DNA of 64,000 nucleotides from JABDLO01 sp035327565 (GTDB lineage: Bacteria; Bacteroidota; Bacteroidia; Chitinophagales; Saprospiraceae), in assembly GCA_035327565.1 (NCBI GenBank), contig DAOLDB010000014.1, positions 1 to 64,000 of the forward strand, written 5' to 3'. The notes beneath the pieces were generated by a model that ran no database searches, had not been told where the DNA came from, and worked only from the letters and a program-made list of their open reading frames with translations. Below, one piece after another: positions 26,849-36,583 of the stretch. Numbering within the stretch: position 1 is the first letter of the stretch; every line of letters begins with the position of its first letter. Position numbers and translations under genes: made by a program.

Positions 26849-27778
26849 TCAATCCAGCAAACCTCTTCCTTCCTTTACAATCTTTCCTTCTTCAGTCAAA
26901 TCTTTCAAAATTTTATCCAGAATGCCATTGATAAACTCCTTACTTTTGGGAGTGCTATATTTTTTAGATACTTCCACATATTCATTGAGTGTAACTTTTG
27001 TTGGAATGGTTTTAAATTCAAGCATTTCAATAATAGCCATTTTCAATAAAATAATATCTATTAATGCCAACCTGTCGTAATCCCAGTTCTTTAACAAAGG
27101 TTTAATCATATTCATTAGAATCACATTGTCCTCAAAGGTTCTTTCCAGGAGCACTTCTCCATATTCATTAACAGTTTCGTGATCAGGCAGATACTCTTTG
27201 AAGAATGCAGGGTCATCATTTGGGAGGCTTTTCAAACATTTCTTAATTGCTCCTATAACCAGTGACTTATCATCAGGCCAGCAAATGAAATGATCTTCCA
27301 TGAGTTCATTAAATAATTCTTCCTTCCTGCAAAACCGGAATAATTCAAGTAGTATATCCAGGTGATCAGCATGATCATCAAGAATATATGCTTTATATTC
27401 ATCTGTTTTGGCAAATTTAGCATAGATCTTCTTACAATAATCTCTATCAATAATGGCAGGATAATGCAAACTTTCAAATTGTTTTCTGAGCAATGAATTG
27501 GCATTCAGATCCTGAATAATGGGATTGTTATATAGCTTTGCTGAAAATCTTTTATCCAGGTCAGTAGGGAGATGTTTACTTAGTCGTTTAGCTTCATCAT
27601 CCACTGCAACCCTTGTAATCTGAAGTATATTATAGAGATTAAAAAGAAGAAGATGATAACTTTTCTCTATTCCTTCAAGATATTTTTTCTTTGCCTGATC
27701 AAATGAAAGTTCTTCATCCGTAGCAAGAGCGAATAGTGTCTGCATTACTTTTATCCTTACACTATGTCTACTAAGCAT
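26849..27778 (-). CDS. nusB: Transcription antitermination factor NusB, long Bacteroidota form
   Basis: Helps form the antitermination complex on rRNA operons with NusE, NusA and NusG. The N-terminus LSRHSVRIKVMQTLFAL is the RNA-binding helix of NusB. The C-terminal 120 residues (LIDIILLKMAIIEMLEF, then IPTKVTLNEYVEVSKKYS) are the conserved NusB core. Between them is a helical insert of about 120 residues that makes the protein 309 residues instead of about 140, as is usual in Bacteroidota. It stands 91 bp downstream of the DoxX-type gene on the same strand's map order. Confidence 0.93.
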   Translation of the reverse strand: MLSRHSVRIKVMQTLFALATDEELSFDQAKKKYLEGIEKSYHLLLFNLYNILQITRVAVDDEAKRLSKHLPTDLDKRFSAKLYNNPIIQDLNANSLLRKQFESLHYPAIIDRDYCKKIYAKFAKTDEYKAYILDDHADHLDILLELFRFCRKEELFNELMEDHFICWPDDKSLVIGAIKKCLKSLPNDDPAFFKEYLPDHETVNEYGEVLLERTFEDNVILMNMIKPLLKNWDYDRLALIDIILLKMAIIEMLEFKTIPTKVTLNEYVEVSKKYSTPKSKEFINGILDKILKDLTEEGKIVKEGRGLLD

Positions 27779-27869
27779 GATTTCAAAGATTACTGTTGTC
27801 TATAGTTTAATAACCTATGGCAAAGGAAATAAAAAATTCTGCATTGACCAACCACAATAATACAATTAA

Positions 27870-29357
27870 TTAATTATCTATAGAATAAATCGCCTTTACC
27901 CTTTCCCAATCCGGTAATTTTTTGATGTGCCATTTATCTAAAATTTTACCCTCCTTCCAAAGCACAACCCCGGGATTTGAACGTATTATGGTTTTTAAAA
28001 GTATATCATCGGCTTTGTATAAATCAATATTCATTCCTGTAGTATTTTTGAAAGACCTTAGCATGTCCTCTCCTGCCCCTCCGGCCACTAATGCTGTTGG
28101 CACACCATTTTCTCTTGCCTGATCAACAAAATGAGCAAGTGCTTGGGTATACCTCTTAAGATAAGAATCATTCCAATGGAATTCTGTATACTTTTCTTCT
28201 CGTTCAACGATTCTGTCTAAAACAGGAACGGGAATTTCTATACCCATTTCGTCCATTTCTCCACTGGTTACAAAAATGCTGTCAATAACTATTTTACTCC
28301 TGGATTCAGGTTTTGCATTCATTTTATGCGCAACAATCATAAATTTCCACCCTTCATTTTCTAAAAATACATCTGTTGCATCGTAACCATCTAAATCTTC
28401 AATGGCAAAGTCTGAAATCTTAGTGGGTTCCACTTCAGGTTTTGTCATAATTTGGTTAATGGTCTCCCATTCATCCTGAGGGTAAAGTTCGTAATCCTTC
28501 ATATAGACATCATAGGACAACTCCACAATTTTTCCTGTAGAACGCTCTTTCAATTGAAAAGCAATGATCTTCACATTTGCAGCAGCTTTCTTCTCTTCCT
28601 CATATATTCCAGCTATGTCTGCACCTTTTTTAAAAGGCCTGAAATCCGTATGAGGGAGATCCCATAAAAAGTTGCTCATACAGTAAAAGATGAGTAAAAC
28701 TATTGCTCCTGACAAAATGAATTTATCTGCAGAAGCTGAAAATATTTTATGAAATTGTTTATTTTTCAACAAGAAATAAATAGCGGGAATCAATAATACT
28801 ACATCTTTGAAGAATGAGGTTCTTGGCTCTAATTTTATAAAATCTCCAAAACAACCACAATCTGTAACCCGCATATGATTGGGATTATATGAAGACCAGG
28901 AAGAAAAATGAAAGAAGTTAGCGTCAGGGGGAACAAACCCTGTAAGGAAGGTAAATCCTGTAAGAAATGTAAAGAAAAGCAATAGCAGAAAAAACGCCCT
29001 GGAAGTAAATTTTGGTTTGATTCCCAACAAAAGCATAAGACCAATGATCATTTCAAAAATGATAACAGCTACTGAAAAAGTAATTGCCATTCCTGATAAA
29101 ACAGGAAATATTGGTGCAATAAATGAAAACCAGGTTCCTGAAAATGTGGCTTCAAACTCAGCGAAATACTGTTCCATTTTATATGCAGTTCCCAATGGAT
29201 CAATGGCTTTCACCCAACCGGAGAATAAAAACAAAATCCCGGTAAAATTTTGTAAAAATGAAGTGAGAAAACTTTGATGCAATTTGAAATAAACCATGAC
29301 AGCGGTAACTAAAACAGAAGCAAGCCCGATGTATACTGTTAATGTAAATAAAGTCAT
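27870..29357 (-). CDS. DoxX/MauE-type membrane protein with large soluble domain
   Basis: A 495-residue inner-membrane protein. Residues 1-250 have about 7 hydrophobic segments of the DoxX/MauE type, with the motif TGILFLFSGWVKAIDP in the first conserved helix and DCGCFGDF, the cysteine motif of MauE-like redox proteins. The rest is soluble; it begins DFRPFKKGADI and has no recognised catalytic residues, though its latter part (IAHKMNAKP, VAGGAGEDMLR) suggests a thioredoxin-like fold. In Bacteroidota this family is commonly found beside DUF1599, as here (30-bp gap). Electron transfer or a chaperone role in envelope redox is plausible. Confidence 0.75.
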   Translation of the reverse strand: MTLFTLTVYIGLASVLVTAVMVYFKLHQSFLTSFLQNFTGILFLFSGWVKAIDPLGTAYKMEQYFAEFEATFSGTWFSFIAPIFPVLSGMAITFSVAVIIFEMIIGLMLLLGIKPKFTSRAFFLLLLFFTFLTGFTFLTGFVPPDANFFHFSSWSSYNPNHMRVTDCGCFGDFIKLEPRTSFFKDVVLLIPAIYFLLKNKQFHKIFSASADKFILSGAIVLLIFYCMSNFLWDLPHTDFRPFKKGADIAGIYEEEKKAAANVKIIAFQLKERSTGKIVELSYDVYMKDYELYPQDEWETINQIMTKPEVEPTKISDFAIEDLDGYDATDVFLENEGWKFMIVAHKMNAKPESRSKIVIDSIFVTSGEMDEMGIEIPVPVLDRIVEREEKYTEFHWNDSYLKRYTQALAHFVDQARENGVPTALVAGGAGEDMLRSFKNTTGMNIDLYKADDILLKTIIRSNPGVVLWKEGKILDKWHIKKLPDWERVKAIYSIDN

Positions 29358-29387
29358 AGGTTAAACTGAATTTTAAATTTTCATTAG

Positions 29388-29924
29388 TTAATTTTCCAGT
29401 AAAATTAAAGCAAAAACAGCATAGTTGATGATATCCTGATAATTGGCTTCCAGGCCTTCTGAAATTATGGTTTTACCATGATTTTCCTCAATGCTTTTTA
29501 TTCTTAAAAGTTTCATCAATATCATATCAGTAATACTTGAAATTCTCATATCCCTCCAGGCTTCCCCATAATCATGGTTTTTGATGAGCATAAGTTCCCT
29601 GGTCATATTTTTCCACTTTTCATACCATTCCAACACCTCATCGGAAGAGATGTGTATAGCGCCTTGTAAATCTTTATCCAGTTGTATCAATGCCATAATA
29701 GAATAATTGACAATTCCAATCAAATCAGCATCAATAGGTTCATCGACAAGATTCAAACCCTTCTCCTGGATTTGTCTGATCCTTCGCGCTTTTATTAGCA
29801 ACTGGTCAGTCAATGACGAGGGTCTTAGTATACGCCATGCCGAACCATAATCACTATGCTTCTTAAGAAATATTTCCCTGCATCGATTAAAAATATCCTC
29901 ATAATGGCTCAACGTATCCATCAT
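29388..29924 (-). CDS. DUF1599 protein with internal duplication
   Basis: A 178-residue cytoplasmic protein of a Bacteroidota family related in fold to all-alpha nucleotide pyrophosphohydrolases. It consists of two similar halves. Each has a helix ending CREIFLKKHSDYG or TRELMLIKNHDYGEA, then W-R, then SSLTDQLLIKARRIR or SSITDMILMKLLRIK, and finally IVNYSIMALI or IINYAVFALI. The H-DYG and acidic positions could bind metal. The enzymatic activity is not established. It is followed 30 bp later by the DoxX-type gene and preceded 28 bp by mdh, so the three may form one operon. Confidence 0.85.
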   Translation of the reverse strand: MMDTLSHYEDIFNRCREIFLKKHSDYGSAWRILRPSSLTDQLLIKARRIRQIQEKGLNLVDEPIDADLIGIVNYSIMALIQLDKDLQGAIHISSDEVLEWYEKWKNMTRELMLIKNHDYGEAWRDMRISSITDMILMKLLRIKSIEENHGKTIISEGLEANYQDIINYAVFALILLEN

Positions 29925-29952
29925 ATGATTAAAAAATATTCATCATTACGAT

Positions 29953-30888
29953 TCAAATTAAGTTCATGGAATCAAAAACCTGGATGACTTCTCTTACCTG
30001 TTCAGCTGAAGCATGAAGCAAATCCATTTCATCCTGCTTGAGCTTTAATTCAATCACTGACTGGATACCTCCTGCTCCAAGTACAACCGGAACTCCTACA
30101 AACAAATCTTCCAAACCATACTGTCCTGTAAGTTTTGCACAAACCGGGAAAATTCGATTCTCATCCCTGACAATGGCTTCCACCATTTGGGCAGAAGCGG
30201 CTCCAGGAGCATACCAGGCTGAAGTTCCCATTAATTTCACCAATTCACCACCACCCACTTTGGTTCTATCCACTATGGCATTTAATTCCTCCTCTTGTAT
30301 CAACTCAGTCACAGGGATTCCGGATACAGTTGTGTACCGGGGCAGAGGTACCATGGTATCTCCATGACCTCCCATTAAAATGGCCTGAATGTCTTTGGGT
30401 GAAACCTGTAAAGCCGATGCAAGAAATGCGCGATATCGAGCGGTATCCAATATCCCCGCCATACCAAATACTTTTGATGAATCCAGACCGGAAGCTTTAT
30501 AAGCTGCGTAGGTCATTACATCCAATGGATTGGATACCACAATAATGATGGGTTCAGCAGATTCCTTCAATATCGATTCAACAACAGAAACTACAATTTT
30601 TGCATTGGTTGAAATCAGATCGTCTCTGCTCATTCCCGGTTTTCGGGGAATCCCGGCAGTGATTACCACTATATCTGATCCTGCCGTTAAAGAATAATCT
30701 TCCGTGCCTGTCACTTTTGTGCTGTAATAGTCAATGGGGGCTTGTTGCCAGGTATCCAAAGCTTTGCCCCTTGCCAGATCACCGGCTATATCCAAAAGAA
30801 TGATTTCATTTAAAATGTCTTTATGGGCTAATACATTGGCTACAGTGGCACCCACATTACCCGCTCCAATTACTGTCACTTTACTCAT
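29953..30888 (-). CDS. mdh: Malate dehydrogenase (LDH-like type)
   Basis: NAD-dependent interconversion of malate and oxaloacetate in the TCA cycle. The Rossmann motif GAGNVGATVAN is at residues 7-17, the substrate-binding Arg lies in IPRKPGMSRDDL, and the catalytic His in MGGHGDTMVP. The Arg in the mobile loop (GIPRKPGM) instead of Gln supports malate over lactate. At 311 residues it is complete. It diverges from sucC, another TCA-cycle gene, across a 352-bp promoter region, and is probably the first gene of an operon with DUF1599. Confidence 0.96.
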   Translation of the reverse strand: MSKVTVIGAGNVGATVANVLAHKDILNEIILLDIAGDLARGKALDTWQQAPIDYYSTKVTGTEDYSLTAGSDIVVITAGIPRKPGMSRDDLISTNAKIVVSVVESILKESAEPIIIVVSNPLDVMTYAAYKASGLDSSKVFGMAGILDTARYRAFLASALQVSPKDIQAILMGGHGDTMVPLPRYTTVSGIPVTELIQEEELNAIVDRTKVGGGELVKLMGTSAWYAPGAASAQMVEAIVRDENRIFPVCAKLTGQYGLEDLFVGVPVVLGAGGIQSVIELKLKQDEMDLLHASAEQVREVIQVFDSMNLI

Positions 30889-30951
30889 TGCTATTATTCT
30901 TTAATTTAATTTATAAATGCTATGTTCAGAACAAATATTTTCTAAAAATGA

Positions 30952-30959
30952 CAAAAGTA
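30952..30959 (-). promoter_or_regulatory. -7 box of the mdh promoter
   Basis: The minus strand reads TACTTTTG, a perfect TAnnTTTG box, 64 nt before the mdh ATG. No TTG is found at the -33 distance. Confidence 0.4.
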
Positions 30960-31027
30960 AATAATTTGTTTTAATTCTAATATGAAGTATACAGTTCGCG
31001 GAATATCCAGGAAACTAAATATACCCA

Positions 31028-31057
31028 TTGGTAAAAAATGTTATTTTTATACATTTG
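31028..31057 (+). promoter_or_regulatory. Bacteroidota-type promoter of sucC
   Basis: TTG at 31028-31030, a spacer of 19 bp and TACATTTG at 31050-31057 match the TTG-N19-21-TAnnTTTG promoter of the primary Bacteroidota sigma factor. The sucC leader would be about 180 nt. The rest of the 352-bp mdh-sucC gap shows no ORF. Confidence 0.6.
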
Positions 31058-31240
31058 GGAATTGGAAAAAGTTAATAATTCATTTACTTTTGAGCCTTAA
31101 TTTAGTTCCAAAAGAGGTACGATGAGTGTATCAGCCATTAAAAAAATATAGATACATATTTGAATTTCAAAGAGTTAAAATTATGTCATATTTTTCAATC
31201 ACATGATGATTGAGTACCAAATCATAACTAAAGCAATTGA

Positions 31241-32449
31241 ATGAACATACATGAATATCAGGGCAAAGAATTATTGTCGTCCTTTGGAGTTGCCATACAG
31301 AAAGGATATGTAGCTGAAACCGTTGAAGAGGCAGTTGCCGCCTATAAAAGGGTTACCGAGGATTCAGGCAAACCTTTCGCAGTGGTCAAAGCTCAAATAC
31401 ACGCCGGAGGAAGAGGAAAAGGGGGCGGTGTCAAATTAGTTAAAAATCTTAATGAATTGAAGGAACATGCCGGCAACATTCTTGGCATGATGTTAAAGAC
31501 TCCCCAGACTCCTGGTGGCATGGATGGGCCAGGTAAACTGGTCAGAAAAGTGTTGGTAGCAGAAGATTCATACGTTCCAGACTTTAACTCATGTGAAGAA
31601 TATTACGTATCCATCCTTATGGATCGGGAGTCCAAAAAAAATGTAATTATATATTCAACTGAAGGAGGAGTCAACATAGAAGAAGTAGCAGAAGCCACAC
31701 CTCATTTGGTACATAAAGAATATATTGATCCTCATCTTGGTCTACTGCCTTTTCAGGCGAGAAAGGTTGCCTTCAATTTGGGGCTTGATGGCATTGCCAA
31801 TAAGCAAATGACTAAATTTATTACTTCACTTTATAAGGCATTTACCGGGTCTGATGCTACTTTATTTGAAATCAACCCCTGTCTCAAGACTGGAAATGGC
31901 GACATTGTGGCTGTAGATTGTAAGGTTACCCTGGATGACAATGCACTGTTCAGACACCCTGATTTGAGTGCGCTCAGGGATTTTGACGAAGAAGATCCTA
32001 CTGAAGTAGAAGCCAATTCATATGGTCTCAATTATGTAAAGTTAGATGGCAATGTGGGATGCATGGTTAATGGAGCTGGACTCGCGATGGCCACTATGGA
32101 TATTATAAAGCTTTCAGGAGGTTCTCCTGCTAATTTTTTAGATGTGGGAGGTACTGCTGATGCAGCAAGAGTTGAGCAAGCTTTCAGGATTATACTTAAA
32201 GACCCCAATGTAAAAGCAATATTGGTCAATATATTTGGAGGAATAGTCCGATGTGACCGTGTAGCCAATGGAATTGTGGATGCTTATAAAAATATGGGAA
32301 ACATATCCGTACCGATCATCGTAAGACTGCAAGGAACTAATGCAGATCTGGCTAAAAAGATCATTGATGAAAGTGGTCTTGAGGTACACTCTGCCATTTT
32401 ATTACAGGAAGCGGCAGACATAGTTAAAAAGGTCGTTTCATCATCATAA
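31241..32449 (+). CDS. sucC: Succinyl-CoA synthetase, beta subunit
   Basis: ADP- or GDP-forming succinyl-CoA ligase subunit of the TCA cycle. The ATP-grasp domain begins MNIHEYQGKELLSSFGV and contains VKAQIHAGGRGKGGGVKL and FEINPCL. The C-terminal ligase domain has NGAGLAMATMDIIKLSGG, FLDVGGTA and NIFGGIVRCD. At 402 residues it has the usual length. The alpha subunit gene sucD is not next to it, so it must be elsewhere. A strong terminator follows 22 bp after the stop. Confidence 0.97.
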   Translation: MNIHEYQGKELLSSFGVAIQKGYVAETVEEAVAAYKRVTEDSGKPFAVVKAQIHAGGRGKGGGVKLVKNLNELKEHAGNILGMMLKTPQTPGGMDGPGKLVRKVLVAEDSYVPDFNSCEEYYVSILMDRESKKNVIIYSTEGGVNIEEVAEATPHLVHKEYIDPHLGLLPFQARKVAFNLGLDGIANKQMTKFITSLYKAFTGSDATLFEINPCLKTGNGDIVAVDCKVTLDDNALFRHPDLSALRDFDEEDPTEVEANSYGLNYVKLDGNVGCMVNGAGLAMATMDIIKLSGGSPANFLDVGGTADAARVEQAFRIILKDPNVKAILVNIFGGIVRCDRVANGIVDAYKNMGNISVPIIVRLQGTNADLAKKIIDESGLEVHSAILLQEAADIVKKVVSSS

Positions 32450-32470
32450 AACGAAAAATTGGGTATTTTG

Positions 32471-32508
32471 AAGCTATCAGGATGCAAGTCTTGATAGCTT
32501 TTTCTATT
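32471..32508 (+). terminator. Terminator after sucC
   Basis: AAGCTATCA and TGATAGCTT form a perfect 9-bp stem with a 12-nt loop, followed by TTTCTATTTT. It ends just before the xseA ATG at 32516, so xseA either has a promoter inside this segment or depends on read-through. Confidence 0.8.
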
Positions 32509-32515
32509 TTTAAAG

Positions 32516-33739
32516 ATGGAAATGTTTACTTTATATCAACTCAACGAATACATCCGGCGGGTCATTGCATTAAATTTTGATATACCTGTTTGGGTAACGG
32601 CTGAGATTTCCCAGGTGAAGGAGTCCAGGGGCAACCTCTATATAGAATTACTGCAACACGACGAATCTTCAGGACAGGTCATTGCTCAATCATCAGCTGC
32701 TATTTGGTTCAAGACCCATTTATTTTTAAAAAACAAGTTGAAATTATTATTGCCTTCTTTACTTTCAGAGGGAGCTCAGATACTAATCAAGGTAAAAGTT
32801 GATTATAATGAAAGATATGGATTGAAACTCCTAATAGAAGACATTGATCCTGCATATACCATTGGGCAAATGGAAATAGCCAGGCGAAATATTCTGGAAA
32901 GACTCCAGAAAGAACGGCTTCTTGACAGAAACAAGTCGATCCCCATGCCAGCAATCATCCAAAAGTTGGCCATTATATCGTCATCCCGGGCAGCAGGATA
33001 TATAGATTTTGTCAAACAACTTAGTGCAAATTCCTATGGTTTTCAATTTCAGTTTCAATTGTTTGAAGCCGCCATGCAAGGAGTAAATGTTGAAAAAGAA
33101 GTGGTGCAGCAATTACAAAAAATACAGGAATTGGGTGGTTTTGACGCTATTGCAATAATCCGGGGTGGAGGTTCCAGGCTTGACTTATCCTTTTTTGACA
33201 ATTATAATGTAGCCTTTCACATAGCTCACTCCAAGGTACCTGTGATAACCGGCATTGGCCATGACATCGATGAGTCAGTGGCAGATATTGTAGCCTGTCT
33301 GGCTCTAAAAACACCAACAGCAGTAGCTGATTTCCTTTTGGAAAAAATGATAATTTTCGAATCCAATCTGTCCCAATGGAGTCAATGGATGAGAAATCTT
33401 GCTACTCAGAAAATTCATCAGCAAAAACTTGTACTGGAAGGATTTTCTCATTTTATAAAGGTAAAACCAAAAACGCTTACAGAAAAGCATAACGAAAAAG
33501 TCAACTCATTAAGTGATCAGATACAACGAGTTTTGCACTTCTTTATTCAAAACCAGTACCGTCAATTACAACATTTTGAAAGAATTATAGTTATGGCTGA
33601 TCCGGTAACTACTTTAAAAAGAGGATATACCTTGATCCGATTGAATGGAACTGTTATAACATCCAATAAAATGATACATAAGGGTGATGACATCCAAATT
33701 GACTTTCATGACGGCACTAAAAAAGCAACAATCATATGA
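32516..33739 (+). CDS. xseA: Exodeoxyribonuclease VII, large subunit
   Basis: Catalytic subunit of the nuclease that degrades single-stranded DNA from both ends. An N-terminal OB fold (LYQLNEYIRRVI, PVWVTAEIS) is followed by the catalytic domain with the conserved segments IIRGGGSRLDLSFFDNY and PVITGIGHDIDESVADIVA, then a long coiled region. At 407 residues it is slightly shorter than the E. coli protein but complete. It overlaps xseB by 4 bp (ATGA), so the two subunits are translationally coupled. Confidence 0.95.
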   Translation: MEMFTLYQLNEYIRRVIALNFDIPVWVTAEISQVKESRGNLYIELLQHDESSGQVIAQSSAAIWFKTHLFLKNKLKLLLPSLLSEGAQILIKVKVDYNERYGLKLLIEDIDPAYTIGQMEIARRNILERLQKERLLDRNKSIPMPAIIQKLAIISSSRAAGYIDFVKQLSANSYGFQFQFQLFEAAMQGVNVEKEVVQQLQKIQELGGFDAIAIIRGGGSRLDLSFFDNYNVAFHIAHSKVPVITGIGHDIDESVADIVACLALKTPTAVADFLLEKMIIFESNLSQWSQWMRNLATQKIHQQKLVLEGFSHFIKVKPKTLTEKHNEKVNSLSDQIQRVLHFFIQNQYRQLQHFERIIVMADPVTTLKRGYTLIRLNGTVITSNKMIHKGDDIQIDFHDGTKKATII

Positions 33740-33939
33740 GTAAATCATTTTCCTACGATAAAGCCATGCAAGAGCTTCAATCCATCATTGAACAATTGCA
33801 AAATGAAGAGACCGGTTTAGATCAATTGAGTGATTTGATCAGGAAAGCTAATCGACTCATCAATGAGTGTCGTAAAAAACTGAGACAAATTGATGAAGAA
33901 ATCAATCAGCTCAAAGAAGACTCATCACAGCAAGATTAA
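33736..33939 (+). CDS. xseB: Exodeoxyribonuclease VII, small subunit
   Basis: A 67-residue helical subunit that binds several copies per large subunit. The family pattern is clear: SYDKAMQELQSIIEQLQNEE, then LDQLSDLIRKANRLI and C-KKLRQIDEEINQL. The ATG overlaps the xseA stop by 4 bp. At its 3' end the stop codon overlaps the stop of the S9 peptidase gene on the other strand. Confidence 0.93.
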   Translation: MSKSFSYDKAMQELQSIIEQLQNEETGLDQLSDLIRKANRLINECRKKLRQIDEEINQLKEDSSQQD

Positions 33940-36413
33940 GGGGTTTGTACTGTAGGCAACTCTCTGTTTTTTACATATTTTTCTAACCACTGGTCCTGCT
34001 CCCAAAGCATATGCATGATAGACTCTCTGGCTGCATATCCATGGCTTTCTTTTGGAAGTATAACCAATCTCACTGTTGCTCCATGACCTTTTAATGCATT
34101 GAAATAGCGTTCGCTTTGCATAGGAAATGTACCACTGTTATTGTCATCTTGTCCATGAATAAGGAGCATTGGAGTTTTCATCTTGTCGGCGTGCATAAAA
34201 GGAGACATCATATTATAAACCTGAGGAGCTTCCCAATAACTACGCTCTTCCTGCTGAAAACCAAAGGGAGTCAGAGTCCTGTTGTAAGCCCCGCTTCTGG
34301 CAATACCCGCAGCAAATATATCACTGTGCGACAACAAATTGGCTGTCATAAAAGCCCCATAACTATGCCCCCCCACTGCAACTTTGTTTCTATCAATATA
34401 ACCCAATGCATCCACAGCATTGATAGCTGCCTTTGCATTTTCAACCAATTGTTCAATGAAAGAATCATTGGGTTCCTGATCTCCTTCCCCAACAATAGGA
34501 AAAGAGGCACCATCTAAAACAACATAACCCCGGGTTACCCAAAATACCGGTGAGCCATAATTAGGAAAAGTGAATTGGTATGGAGAAGCAGTCAATTGTC
34601 CGGCAGTACTGACGTCTTTAAACTCTCGTGGGTATGCCCAAATAATCATAGGCATCTTTTCTCCCTTTGCACGGTCATATCCTGCCGGGAGGTACAAAGT
34701 GCCAGAGAGCTCCACCCCATCATTCCTTTTATATGTTAATATCTCTTTGTGAACATCCTGTAATATCTGAATAGGATTAGGAAAAGCAGTAATTGACTCA
34801 AGGATACCTGTAAAAATATTTCTGATAAAATAATTAGGAAAATCCCTTTGGGATTCTATTCTTGACAACACCAATCCTTTGTCGACATCTAAAAAACGAA
34901 TGATATTTTCCAGTTTTTCATTTTTGTCAGCCTGATAAATACGCTTCTTCTCACCAGTAAAGAGATTGTATTGGTCAATAAAAGGATGCATACCATCATC
35001 TGACCATCCATCTCCCGACAGAAATATATTGTTGTCCCTTATCGCCAGAATATTCTTCCCAAATTCATTAATCTCAAAAACAGGCATACCGGGATCATTA
35101 TACCGATCCTGATAATTCCTGTCACTAATGACAATGCTTTGATCATTAAAATCCGAAGGGTTAAATTTCTCAACCTTTTCATTCCGGGTATTCCACCAAT
35201 AAGATCTGGCCAAAGCCAATTCATCATTACCCCATAGGATGGATGAAAAGCGTAAGGAAGTATTTAAAAGATTTTGCTTTTCTCCATCAAAAGGCGCATC
35301 CCATTGATATAATGCATCTCTCAACTCAGTACTTACTTCAGGGTCTCCCCCATCCATTGCTTCTATCCAATATAAGGTGGACGGTTTGTCACTCCTCCAA
35401 TTAATAGAGCGCGGTCCTGTCGGAACCGCCATAAATCCTTTGGGTAATTCTTCTGTTAGCGGTGATTGAAAGAAATCCAATACCAAAGATCCCTGGGTGT
35501 CAAAAATGCTATAATTTCTTGGAAAACGACTGGCTGGAACCAGATAACTAAAAGGCCTGGTGATTTCTGTAATCAGTATTAATTTGCCATCCGGGCTAAT
35601 ATTTATACCTGCATACATTCCATTTTCTTTCCACAGGGACTCGTGACCGTCCAATGTCACTTGCCAAATTTCAGCACTAATCAGATTTTCAAAATTCTCT
35701 TCATCCAGTTTATTCTTTAATAGATCCTGGTAGGTTCTGTTTTGGGCTTTATTTCCATCATTGACAGATACCGTAGGCCCTGAAGGAACGATTTCTGATT
35801 CTTCTACAATAACTGGCAGTGGGTCAGGTAAAGCTTTGATCAACAATCCGCTTTGATCAGGTAGCCAAACATAAGGAGATCCATAGGTTGCATTTAATCT
35901 TTTGTTGCAAAGTCTGCGAGCTTGCAAACTAGCAATATCCAGCAACCACAAATAAGCCCCTTCTTGATCCGTCATGATAAATGCAACTTTCTTCTCATCA
36001 GGAGACCACGCAATATTGCTTATTTTGCTATTCTCAGGAATTCCTCTTAACGGATGTTCTTTTTTGCTGGGAACATGTAAAAGCTTAATAAATGAAAAAT
36101 AATTAGTCCGGCTTCCTGTATAATTTTTAGGATTAATGCGCAATCCACCTAATTTCATTTCTTTCCCTGACATTTCATCAATGCCTTTATATTTATTTCT
36201 AAAAAGGAGTATTGCCCATTCTCCCTTTTCATCTAAAGAAATCAGAGGAGATGGATTGGCATCTGCTATCAAACGAATGGACTCAGGGGGTTCCTGATAT
36301 TGAATATCTATTTGGGCATATGTATAATTGAAAATCACGGTAATCAGAAAAAGAATGAAAAGTAAATACTTGAAGATCGAATTGCATGAATTATTCTTTG
36401 GATGCTTTATCAT
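33936..36413 (-). CDS. Secreted S9-family prolyl oligopeptidase-like serine peptidase
   Basis: An exported 825-residue peptidase. A signal peptide covers residues 1-34 (ending YTYAQ). Residues 40-540 form the beta-propeller with WD-like strands (NIAWSPDEKKVAFI). The alpha/beta-hydrolase domain follows with Ser684 in GGHSYGAF, Asp757 in HGQDDNN and His790 in ESHGYAA. The GxSxG context and size resemble the S9D glutamyl endopeptidase group more than DPP-IV. It likely degrades peptides in the periplasm. The stop codon overlaps that of xseB on the opposite strand by 3 bp. Confidence 0.9.
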   Translation of the reverse strand: MIKHPKNNSCNSIFKYLLFILFLITVIFNYTYAQIDIQYQEPPESIRLIADANPSPLISLDEKGEWAILLFRNKYKGIDEMSGKEMKLGGLRINPKNYTGSRTNYFSFIKLLHVPSKKEHPLRGIPENSKISNIAWSPDEKKVAFIMTDQEGAYLWLLDIASLQARRLCNKRLNATYGSPYVWLPDQSGLLIKALPDPLPVIVEESEIVPSGPTVSVNDGNKAQNRTYQDLLKNKLDEENFENLISAEIWQVTLDGHESLWKENGMYAGINISPDGKLILITEITRPFSYLVPASRFPRNYSIFDTQGSLVLDFFQSPLTEELPKGFMAVPTGPRSINWRSDKPSTLYWIEAMDGGDPEVSTELRDALYQWDAPFDGEKQNLLNTSLRFSSILWGNDELALARSYWWNTRNEKVEKFNPSDFNDQSIVISDRNYQDRYNDPGMPVFEINEFGKNILAIRDNNIFLSGDGWSDDGMHPFIDQYNLFTGEKKRIYQADKNEKLENIIRFLDVDKGLVLSRIESQRDFPNYFIRNIFTGILESITAFPNPIQILQDVHKEILTYKRNDGVELSGTLYLPAGYDRAKGEKMPMIIWAYPREFKDVSTAGQLTASPYQFTFPNYGSPVFWVTRGYVVLDGASFPIVGEGDQEPNDSFIEQLVENAKAAINAVDALGYIDRNKVAVGGHSYGAFMTANLLSHSDIFAAGIARSGAYNRTLTPFGFQQEERSYWEAPQVYNMMSPFMHADKMKTPMLLIHGQDDNNSGTFPMQSERYFNALKGHGATVRLVILPKESHGYAARESIMHMLWEQDQWLEKYVKNRELPTVQTP

Positions 36414-36583
36414 AACTGTTCATTTAATTTCTAATTTAAGGAATCTTTATTCTGTTTGTAAAGATATTTGATTCCTGATAAAAAGGAAAGCCAACATTTT
36501 ATTAAACCAACATTCCAGGTATGGTTTACTTTAAAAATTAATTCATTGATATCGAATCATTAGTCATTTGCAATGTTTAAGGC

